From Istiophorus platypterus (Eukaryota > Chordata > Actinopteri > Istiophoriformes > Istiophoridae), in NCBI GenBank assembly GCA_016859345.1, contig CM029128.1, positions 19,614,104 to 19,678,103 on the forward strand: a stretch of 64,000 bases of DNA, read 5' to 3'. The notes under the pieces are model-generated. The model worked only from the letters and a program-made list of their open reading frames with translations, made no database searches and was not told the origin of the DNA. The position numbers and the translations under genes were made by a program. Shown here piece by piece: positions 11,661-21,900 of this stretch (position 1 is its first letter; every line of letters begins with the position of its first letter).

Positions 11661-13141
11661 TGAATCAATGTCCTTTATGTAGTAGAAATTGCCATTACAA
11701 TCCTGTCTCATTACGTTGATTTATAAACATGTTTGCTTTTTCAAAGTATTAGTATAAGAATTCAATGTTTAGGACACAGGTTCACCTCAAGCGTTTCTTC
11801 TGTGATCCTGAGCTTCATCTGTTAACCTTGCTTGACTGTTCAGCTTTTTTAAAGTCAGAAGACACACGATCAATTGTGTTGATCAGCTTTTCTGTGGTCC
11901 TTTGCTTGGTACTTACTCACTAAGCACCAGCAGACCATGGCATTTTAATTCTCCTGTGACTTCACTGATTTTGAAAATACCAGGCACATTGAAAATGATT
12001 ATGCTGCTCTCTCCTGGCTCATAATCATAACTACAGACTTCAGACTGAATAATTGGGACACCGATGAATCCAATTGCAGAACAGCAGTGAACTGCAGATA
12101 GTTGTCAAGGCCGCATACTAAAATCAAAATAGAAAAAAATACTTCAAAAATAAAAATTACTCAACAAACTCCAAAACATTAAATGGGCAAAGCAAAGATG
12201 TTGATTCTTCTGTACTCATTCACTGTTTCTGGTGAGCTTTCATTCTTTTCATTGGAACATAAAAACAAGTAAACTACCGTCTATTAAGTCAAGATAAGTC
12301 AGTGATGAACATATCTTAACTCTTAGAGAACATATTTGTTTTTTCAAGCTTCTGAAATGTCTTTTTTTCCATTTTATATTACTGTAAACTGTCTTTGGGC
12401 TTTGGACTGTTTTTCTTGTAATACAAACAACTTAAAGACGTCACCTTGGGGAAACTGATGGACATTTTTTTCATAACTCTTTGACAATTTACAAGTTAGA
12501 CGATTAGTAGATAAAAGAATATATGATTAATTACAGCCCCACAAAAAAGCCCCATATGTTGAACTGTCCTGAAAGCCAGTCTTTGAGCAGGACCTACGGC
12601 GTATTTCACAATGACAGTTGCCTTTCCTGACCACACTTTGCTGGCAGCTCGGCAGTCTGGGCACATTCTCAGACCCAAAGCCACTCCATTTGTCAGACTC
12701 TAATTCATGTGTCCCGGAAGGAGTGAAAATCACCAGAACATCAAGATGGTCGGGGAAAAGCGTTTCGGTTACACTGGAGCATGCCTCATATAATCTCTTA
12801 TGTGGTATTATCCAAGACCCAATCCCAGGTACTCTGTTGTTCTCAATTCTTAGCTTAAGTATTAATAATTTCCCTTTTGCTCCATGTCTTATGCCCCAGT
12901 GTTGGGCAAGTTACTTAAAAAATCAATTATACATTACATATTATTTACAGATCATGATTTTAATGACATTCACACTGACTAACAATGACATCCCCAGCAT
13001 TAAACTAACACATCCTAGACCAGAATGTCAACTGCATACACAGAGACCTTACACTGTTCATTACCGAAATCACTAACCACAGTCACTGTTATTAAGTAAT
13101 ACATTACTACAAAAGATTGGATATATGGATAACATACAACT
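11661..13141. other. Spacer with one orphan signal-peptide-like exon
   Basis: Mostly spacer. At 12183-12231 an ATG opens MGKAKMLILLYSFTVS and runs into a good donor site (G|GTGAGC), phase 1, which looks like a signal-peptide exon. No partner exon is evident nearby apart from the mucin-type exons at 17675 and 21920, which have a compatible phase. A frame at 12618-13076 (plus) has no recognisable domain. Treat the exon as a candidate only. Confidence 0.25.
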
Positions 13142-13345
13142 CTATTTACACATTGAATTTAAGTTGTCAAGCAACCAATCTTGCCTGGAGGACTGAACTG
13201 AGGTTGTCGTGGTCTCATTGACAGGTGACAGGGCATGTTGGCTAAACGAGGGCTGGACAGTTGTGGTCAGTGTTGCTGTCAAGGACTTCTCTGTCCCCTC
13301 TTCCGATGCATTTGTGATGCTTCCTCCTGTATTTTCAGTTGCAGA
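13142..13345 (-). pseudogene. Inverted partial copy of a mucin-type exon
   Basis: Read on the minus strand this gives EEGTEKSLTATLTTTVQP, then HALSPVNETTTTSVQSS, a Ser/Thr-rich mucin-like stretch. It is nearly the same, base for base, as the plus-strand sequence 17890-18010. After that the copy at 18 kb has about 60 extra bases before both resume with a CARGATTGG block. The open frame extends upstream on this strand to about 13417, but without a convincing acceptor, signal peptide or transmembrane exon. It is most likely a duplicated and inverted gene fragment. Confidence 0.65.
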
Positions 13346-14205
13346 GACAGGGGAAGATAGAAATCTGGGTCTAATATGTGATCCTGACCTCAAAACAGTT
13401 TCACTTTGTTTTCTCAAATTAAAATGAACTCAGTGTTGGCTGACCAAGGTGTTAACTCATGCTCTCGTATCCCTGCAGTCAGACTACTACTACACTTTCC
13501 TTCTGACCAAATTAATAAAGCAGTCACATGAACACTTCTTCACTTCTTACCTATTCATTTTTAAGCTAATTGTATAATTTTATACTTGAAGGCTTCACAT
13601 GATCCAAACCTTATTTTTCGACCTTTTAGTCATGTGAGCATAAGCAAAACCTCAGCTCCCTCTATAGCTCACTCCTAATTAACCTGCAGTCCCCTCTAGA
13701 ATATAGAGACAGTGTTGGTTAAATCAGAGGAGCTCAAATCCAAAAGCCTTCAAATCGAACAACAAATAATGTCACATTTTTAATGATTGACAGGACACTG
13801 GGACCAAACACTGTCATTAGCCAGTGTAGCCGTTTTTTGGCAAACTTGTAAGATCAAGTGATGGAGGCAGAAATATTCCCTCTGGTGTTAATGCTCGGAA
13901 ACACTGAGAGGCATCTTTCTGTTTGCTTATGTGAATGTCTTAAGAGATAGTTGCACTGGAAAGGACATGAAGTTGAAAAAGATCCTCATCGGACCACAAA
14001 GTTGTGTTTATTTGTCAATAAACATGTTCTGTCTGTGAGCTATAGATAACTTGTGGGATCCTTTCTGATCTTTCATCCAAGGCTGAATGAAATTACCCTC
14101 CAGTTATCTTTGAAGGGAGTCTGAGGTCTGAGTTTGTACAGATTGTCAACCTTCTGCCCTTTGGCAAAAGAGGCATCCTTAATGCCAGCACACCAGGACA
14201 TGATC

Positions 14206-14395
14206 AGTTCTCCTCTATCGTATGGCCTCACCCCCATGGTCTTATAATCAGTCACCTGCAGTCACAATCAGCCAGACACACTCGTGCTATCCACAGGAAG
14301 AAGAGAGCACAAAGCTACGTGTGGCCTACAGTTTGGGTTAATATACTGGCACAGAGGGATGAGGGTCAGACTGCAAACTTTGCTAGCATGTAACC
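14206..14395 (+). pseudogene. Second copy of the parm1 promoter and signal-peptide exon
   Basis: This block aligns along its length with 18775-18976, the promoter and first coding exon of the intact mucin gene. Shared blocks include CCTCxCCCCCA, AATCxGTCACCTxCAGTCAC and TCCACAGG. The exon, 14359-14389, reads MRVRLQTLLA plus one base and stops at a GT (GTAACC, weaker than the GTAAGT of the intact copy). Length (31 nt) and phase (1) are the same as in the intact copy. Spliced to 17675 it would make a good signal peptide ending ATTGLSA; spliced to 21920 it would serve the intact gene as an alternative first exon. So it is either the head of a dead tandem paralogue or an alternative promoter. Confidence 0.7.
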
Positions 14396-15808
14396 AAACT
14401 CTGCCACTCATCCACAATGTATATGTCTGTATATTGTTTTATTTTTGTAGAAATCTCTTATTTATTCTTTAAAATGACTGAAAACTGTGCTTGATATGTC
14501 TGCTGCCTGCTGGTTTTTGTAGGTTTCATGAAACTTCCCAGATTTAGTATGTATTTACAGCAAACATTATTATTCAAAGCCATTGTCACTTGACTTAAAA
14601 AAAAAAAAACTAAAACAAGTTCACCTTTATTGAAATGTAATACAAGGGACAGCATATGAGAGGGCAATGAGATTCAGTCAGGAATCAGCGAAACACTAAT
14701 CTGTTTTTTAGAAAAGATAAAATCTTTACAATCAGGCAAAATTATTTAATATATTTTTATTTTGTCAGTGACTTAAATCCAGAATAGTTCTTGTCACATC
14801 ATGGCAGATCACCTTGTAGCAGTAACTAGGGAAGATGTTGAAAATATAAGGATGCACACCTTAATATGTCATTTAAAATGTGGATGGTCAACGAAATCAG
14901 TCCAGTTCTTTGCAATGCTGACCTTTTTTTTTAGGATTATCTTTTCCTTTTTTAAAAAAATTCTATTTAATCTTTGTAATTAGTTTTAAATAACAACATA
15001 TCAATTTAACAGGTCTTTTTCAGTATTGACACGCTGATTTACATTTATTGGCTTCCATTTGCATCGTTCTGTCACTGTTGATAGACTCTTTAGATACATA
15101 TTAAAACCATTAAACTCAAAAGATAAAACAGCTTTACTATATTTCAGTGTGGCTTTATAAACAAGCCAAAGGCATTAAATCAGTTTCAGTTTAATTTCAG
15201 TTGGTGTTTCTAGGAAAACGAAACCTATCTCAAAGTGACAGTTACAAAATGTGGCTCTGTGAATTAAGTACATCTGTCAAAGAAAGATTAAACCATGAGA
15301 TTTTGGATTTACAATTTATAATTTATTAAAATAAATTATGTAACAGAAATCCTCATTTTGATTTATATTCAGTTTTTCAAAATCATCTTTACACTGTTTT
15401 CAAAATTAAAAAAAAAATTATAAAATTAATTTGATAATAAACGGCTCAAAAAACCAGATAAATATATGTTTTACAAGAAATAAATATATATTATCTTTAT
15501 GTTAAAACCTTAGCTTATAGTATTGCTGAAATATCTTTTTAATGCTTTTAAGTTTGATTTATTAGAGCAACTCAATTTTCATCTTCAGACACAACTTGTC
15601 ATATACTTTTAAATTTCAAATACACAAGAGCAAGAACATGATATATTTTTTTGCAAATTAATTTGAATAAATGTAGAAATCAAAATCATGATGGTCATTT
15701 AAAAATGCATTGAAATGTAACTTAAATACATTTAGGTTATATTTTGCTGCCATACATTAAAGTATCTAATGTATTCATAAAATTGATACCTAATTTCAAA
15801 ATATTTCC

Positions 15809-15809
<1 letters not shown>

Positions 15810-15874
<65 letters not shown>

Positions 15875-15894
15875 TAATAATAATAATAATAGTA

Positions 15895-15921
<27 letters not shown>
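15810..15921. repeat. (TAA)n and (TA)n microsatellite
   Basis: About 80 bp of uninterrupted TAA units followed by a short AGTAA link and about 25 bp of TA units. Open frames here (poly Ile, Asn or Tyr) are artefacts. Confidence 0.97.
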
Positions 15922-15926
<5 letters not shown>

Positions 15927-16999
15927 ATTTTTTTCATCCACACACCCAGAATCAGCAGACGAACTTCCTCCTCCTCCATCTTAAAAAACAGAAACACACA
16001 CACACACCCTTTTCCTCCCTCATAATCTTATTCTGCTTTAATGAGATGTGGCTCAAAGTGACTATTTCTATGGCTTGTAATCAGTTTTCAGTTTCCTGGA
16101 AAGCTCCTCCCAATACTGCAGGTTCAGCCGCTGAAGGTGACATGACAAGAAATTGAGGTAAACCTTAACTGAACTAACATTAATTTGATACCTAAGAAAA
16201 TATACATCAGGGGCTTATCGGTGTATGTTTTATCTATATTTATGTTTTTTTATCTATCTTGAAAAATACACACAAAAGTGTAGTTAGTGCATGTGTGTAA
16301 ATAGATTTGTGTGTAGGAGAAAAAGCAATAGTATAAAAAAAAAAATTGACAACCTCACACTAACAACCCTCATGGTGAATTCATTGCACAGAAGTCTGCA
16401 GGACACACTTCTTTTATTTATTTTTTTTTCAATAATAGTTTCCATTTCATTTTTATTTCGTCTTACATTGTGTTCATATACATCAACCTCTGTAACAAGT
16501 ATCGTGCATATAACTGAGAGCTTCATTGTTGTCCAAAAACTATTAAATACTGTACATCAATGAGCCACACTATTACACTGGGTGACATGTTCCTTCATTA
16601 TCATGAACGCATGTTTTCTTTTTACGTAGTCACTATTCTGGTGTTTGAAATACTGGACCAACAAATGTGTATTTATTTGCCACTTACAATATTCTTAACA
16701 AATGCGCTATTTACTCTTGTTTGAGTAAAGTTTGCAGACCACATGCTTTAAAAAAAAAAAATTAAAACGATATATTTGTCGCACCTATTTAAAGGGTTAC
16801 ACCGTCAGTAGAAACCAGTCAACCACATATGGACACAAAGTTGAGAAAGGATTTCAAAGGATTAGTTGATAGTAAAGCAAGATTAAAGTCGCTACAGCAA
16901 CAGTGGTAAATTTGTATGGCTGTATTTAGAAACAGCAGGGTTCAACAATGCTCACATTTATATTTAGCAGTTAATAGTTACTACGATAAGTTTTTCAAG

Positions 17000-17325
17000 G
17001 TAATCGATCATACCAAGATATTGGACAAATTTAAATTCTGAGCTGATGATGACAGTACATAAAAAGCCAGGGGATTACTAGAGTCATGGAGGATCATCCT
17101 GAGGGGGTCACAAATGTGTGCATCAAGTGTAATGACAATCCATTAAATAGTTGTTAAGTCCCTTAACCCAAAACATTTCAGGTCGAGGGATCACCTAAGT
17201 ATTAGGATAAATCATCTAAAAACTGTGAATATTTGTACAAAATTTATCAGCAATCCATCAAGTGGTTGTCAAGATATTTCTGTCTGGACCGAAGGACTGA
17301 CGAAGCGATATTACCATCCCTCCAT
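17000..17325 (+). repeat. Dispersed repeat family copy, two internal units
   Basis: Contains ATATTGGACAAATTTAAATT, TCATCCTGAGGGGGTCAC, GACAATCCATTAAATAGTTG, then a second, similar unit with TTTATCAGCAATCCATCAAG and ATATTTCTGTCTGGACCGAA. This order matches a repeat very common in fish spacers and untranslated regions. Other copies in this window lie at 22800-23345, 24640-24960, 28410-28600, 38730-38945, 56600-56800, 57850-57995 and 63840-64000. Family name not known to me. Confidence 0.7.
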
Positions 17326-17674
17326 CCATTCCACTTTTCATTTTATTTACTGTGTGTTAACTCTAGTAAGCTACAGTACATACAAAAGGGACACAATCCT
17401 TGTTTCTACTACCAGTATATACAGTACATGGCCATTAGTTAACTGATGAGAGATTCACAGTGCTGTTCTAAGTTGGCTAGGTAATTAGCTTGCTCAGCAT
17501 GAACTGATCTTGCTTCCTCGATTCAAATGCCTCCTCACTCACATCTATATCTTGTTTTATCTTCCAAATAAGTTTGAGAACATAAAGATGCAACAGATTC
17601 ATGTGCTTTCTGCTTTTATTCAACAAAGCTACGTTTCAAACATTGTATTTGACTGACATCTCTTGACTTTGCAG

Positions 17675-18075
17675 GGCTGCTGTTCTGTTGTGCCACAACT
17701 GGACTGAGTGCAGATCCCATCACCTCAGCATCTTCGACAATGACACTATCATCATTCTTAAATGCAGTACAAAAAACTTTCCTTCCCCCAACAACTGTTG
17801 TTAGCACCGTGAACTCCTTATTCCATGATAGAAATACTAGAAGAAACAGCACCCAGTGAAGTATGAAGTCCATAACGACCTCCCTGAACAGGGGACAGAG
17901 AAGTCCTTGACAGCCACACTGACCACAACTGTCCAGCCCTGGTCTACCTAACATGCCCAGTCACCTGTCAATGAGACCACGACAACCTCAGCTCGGTCCT
18001 CCACTGTTGCTGTTGCCACCTCTATGGTATCTTCTCAATCCGCCAACCAAGTGACGGGCAGGATTGGAAAAAATA
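17675..18075 (+). pseudogene. Decayed mucin-type second exon of a parm1-related copy
   Basis: After a good acceptor (TTGACTTTGCAG) the sequence continues the phase of the exon at 14359 and reads LLFCCATTGLSADPITSA, a signal-peptide end followed by Ser/Thr-rich protein. It stops at TGA 17857-17859. The mucin reading resumes in another frame, GTEKSLTATLTTTVQP at about 17892, hits TAA at about 17949, and continues with SPVNETTTTSARSS to a stop near 18075. One frameshift and two stops mean this cannot encode the full product. No transmembrane exon follows before the intact gene starts at 18940. Homology to exon 2 of the intact gene is suggested by position, phase and composition, not by clear alignment. 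The last part has an inverted copy at 13142-13345. Confidence 0.65.
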
Positions 18076-18774
18076 TGTAATCGCTTGGAAAGGCCAGGCC
18101 TCTTTTTAGGGAAAAGTAGTTAAGTAGGTCATTGATTAATTTAAACTTATCCTTACTGTGTTTAATGGACTCATATATTATCAGTGTGTTGTCATGATAC
18201 TGTACTCTTTAAATGTTCTTGCTGGAAGACCTCAGTTTATATTCTAAATATATGTGCTGCTCTCTGCTGGTACGGATTAATAATCACAACTAAAATATCA
18301 CTCATTCGTAGTTTTAAATAATCATGTGTGTATGGACTGAAAAAATTAAATTAAAAACAAAAAAAAATAAATACTTAAATAGAGCATTTAATTTTGGGCA
18401 GATCCTCACAATGGAGACACTATGTTACTCAAAAGAATAAAAGAACTTTATTAATTCCCCCAGAGAAAACAGCTATAGTCACAATTTATTACAGCAAAAC
18501 TATTAATCCCATAACAAATACAGAAAAATTTGGGAACAACAAAAAAAAACATGTGCTCTCTGCACAGCAGTATAGAACATTGTTTTGGTACCTACAGGAA
18601 TATTAGTGATTACGTATTGAAATCTATTAAGTCCAATAAGCTCTTTGGTAATTTAAAGTACGTCAAACTTACCAATACATTTTGTTACCTTTTATTCAAC
18701 TTCCTGTGGCACTTCATTTGAAAGTTATCATTACATTAGCTGTTTGCTATGACATGGCCGCCCTTTGAGGTTAT

Positions 18775-18939
18775 GACTGTGACTCACTCATCATGTAGCC
18801 TCGCCCCCAGGCTCTTACAATCGGTCACCTACAGTCACAGGCAGCCACACATACTACAGCTGTCCACAGGGAGGGAAGCACAGAGCAGCAGCAACACAAG
18901 GGTTTTTGGAGATATATATATGGTAAAAGGAACACAATA
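18775..18939 (+). promoter_or_regulatory. Promoter region of the parm1-like gene
   Basis: This stretch directly precedes the start codon and is the part best conserved between the two first-exon copies. A TATA-like run GATATATATATGG lies at 18911-18923, only about 20-30 bases before the ATG, so if used it would leave a very short leader. The other copy has TTATAATC at the place where this one has TTACAATC (about 18815), a possible alternative core. The true start site cannot be fixed from sequence alone. Confidence 0.45.
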
Positions 18940-21900
18940 ATGAGGGTCATCCTGCAAAGTCTGATGACATGTAAGTAAACTCTTAAACCATTTCATGCTG
19001 TTTCATTTCATGCCTAGCCCTCTTCATCTCTATTTGTGTGAAATTATTTTCTTTAGTGTAAATGTTGTGAATAAGAATATCAGGAGAACAGCAAAGTATC
19101 AGTATATATAAATCACTAGCTGCATTTCAACAGTCATATAGTTGAAAGTAAATGAGATATTTCCACTGGCTTTTTTTTGCTTTTCACTTTAACTTTGACT
19201 GTGAAACCTGTGGGTAGTGATAGACTCTTCCTCAAAAATCTCCCTAAAAAAACTCTGTGACCAGATTAATAACAGTAAAACCTCGAATGCATCATATTGG
19301 ATTGTTGCAATTGTTTCATGTTCACTGAAACACTAAAGCCTCTCAACTCTATTTGTTCTGACAGACATCAGAACAAATGATTGATCAAAATAAGAGTGAT
19401 CAAAAATTGCTGAAGATGTGTTTAAAATTGCTAAAATACCCTGATAGATTAGATTCTTTCATGATAAGTTTGACATTATTTGTTAGTTTTCTTATCCTCT
19501 GAAAAGACTAAACCACCATTGTATAAATTCGTCCCTCTGTACTTTCTGACTCCCTTAGCCTGTCTGCAGCACTTAGCCCCAAGCCCAATGGCTACTACTG
19601 AATAATCACCAGTCAAAACTACATTTAAGACTTTAATTTGAAGACTGTTCTAAGTCTCATGTACAGTAGAACGCTGCAGGATGACATGTTTTTATAGGCC
19701 CACCTGGAAGTGAGCATCAGCATGGTTTCCTTGACAACAAGACAGTGGGATTTTTCCATTGGCTTTTGGATTATTTCAGAAAATGAGGTCTGTGACGCAC
19801 AAAACTTTATGCTAATTACAGGTCATATTCAACAAGGTAATCTTCATGAATGAAACCCACTTTTATTATTTTCTTTAAGTACGATGGTCAGAAGAAAAAA
19901 GATAATGTTGGGATATGAACAAACTACAAGGTTCCATGACTTAGGCATCATAACTGCTAAGCTTCCAACTACTGATTTGATTTTTCTACAAAACCTTTTC
20001 CTCTCAGAAAGTGAGCAATAGTTTGAAATAGGGTGAGTATAAAAACAACAAAGGTATAAAGGTGTCACTGAAAACCTCTGTGGTCTCATTTAGCCACGTG
20101 TTAGCAACCACCTTATTTAGGATATTTAAAAGTTTAAAATAATCATGATCATAGTATATACTGACATAATTCATGTCGTAGAATAAAACATGAAAATATC
20201 TTGAGCTTGTGTTAACCAGAGACCTTATTTTAGGCATCTAACTAAAAACCCGTTCAAAAAACCATTCGACTTTGGGAAGACAAACTGCAAGTGCAAGAAC
20301 GTTAACTTGTATCCAGCACTTGTTTAAATATATATATGCATATTCTGTATGTATTACTTTAAAAAGCCAAGAGACTGTGGACACCTGAATATTATACATA
20401 TATGTGATTGCTAAACATATATCCTCCACTATCCTTGGGAGGCTGAAGGTTCCACTGTGTCGCTAGCCTAGCCTGGTTTGTTTTTAGCACTGAAGCCATT
20501 TAAGGTGACATCCAGTGGCCTGTTTCAGGCAGTGGGTTAAGTGAAAAGTCTGGCTTTGTTAAGCCTGAGATGAGGGGAACTCAGGGTTATCCTGTCTACA
20601 AACTGAGATCAGTTTAATTCTGAGTCAGTGGCCATGGTAACTTACTCTATGAAACTAACCTGCTCTCTGGCTGGTTTTCCTCAACAAACCCTGGGTTTCT
20701 ATGTCTCCTCCTGTCGAGCCTGATGAAACTGTCTGACATGGTGTTTCACTTCCTTATTTGTACAGTCGCTATCAAGCCCATATCGAAGGCTGTTCATTCG
20801 CAGAATTTTAAATCGGGAGAAAGTTAAAAAAATTAAATTAGTTTGTCACCCAAGCTCTGTCTTTACTAATGTTACCTCTTTTATGATCAGGCAGTCATCA
20901 GTGTAAGGACAGAGACAGTTATCTTTTACATGCAGATATAACATGGCTTCATAAGACACATAAGACTGATCAATTAATAATCATTTCTCATGGTGTGAGT
21001 GGTCAAACTGAAAGAACATTCCTATCATACTTATTGATTACATTGGAGCTTATGTGATATATCTGACTGAGCATAATTTTTGTGTGGCTAAAAAGACTTA
21101 CATTTAAAAACTGGACTAAATGCTATTTAAAAGGGAGTTTTTAAATATAAACAGCATATATGTCTGTTCTTTTTGCTGTAACAGCATTCCAGATTTTGTA
21201 TTTAAATTTACTACATGTTGTTTTATGATCATTATATGCTGTTGTGCAAAATTTTTAAATGTCAAATAGATTTTACACTGAAAATTTACACTCAATTTGA
21301 ACCTAGATGCTTTTTCAACAGCAAAATGCCAAAATCATCAAGCCATCACTGGGTCAAACTATGAGGTTACAATTAATCTATAAACATGTCTTATCTGTTT
21401 GATCTCCCCATCCAATTACAACTGAATAAATATATGTAAAATTAAATCAAACAAACAGTAGGATTCCCACACTTTAGCACCCATTAAGGAAATTTAAGTC
21501 TGCTTAGTAATGTGGTCTTGTGGACTATGCTAAATAAAATGTAATTTTAGGCTCCTTTTTAGCCTCTTTTCTCCAACTCAGGCTCTTTCACTGCTGTACT
21601 TATTTTTTTAAAGATAATTGTGCATTGTCACACATTAATCTCTCTGGATTCACTGGATAAAAATTGGGGCTCTGCTCTTTATCTACCATGGTAAATAAAA
21701 GGTAATTAAACAAATGACATCAGAGAGGACAGAGATCAGATATGTTCAGGTGAATAATTAGTCCACCAAGGTCTCCTTTTGGATACTGCCAGGAAAAAGA
21801 GTTGATAAGAGCAGTGAAAATGAGTGTTGTATGCTATTATTTATGTTGAAACACTTTTTGGGATTGCACTTTAAATCAAGTTTGACAGTTAACAAACAAT

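Noticed and set aside
12618..13076. 152-residue frame on the plus strand
   Set aside because: It has no recognisable domain, and its second half is AT-rich spacer-like sequence; it may be part of an unknown repeat.
15732..16025. Poly Ile/Tyr/Asn frames over the TAA/TA array
   Set aside because: Pure simple-sequence artefact.
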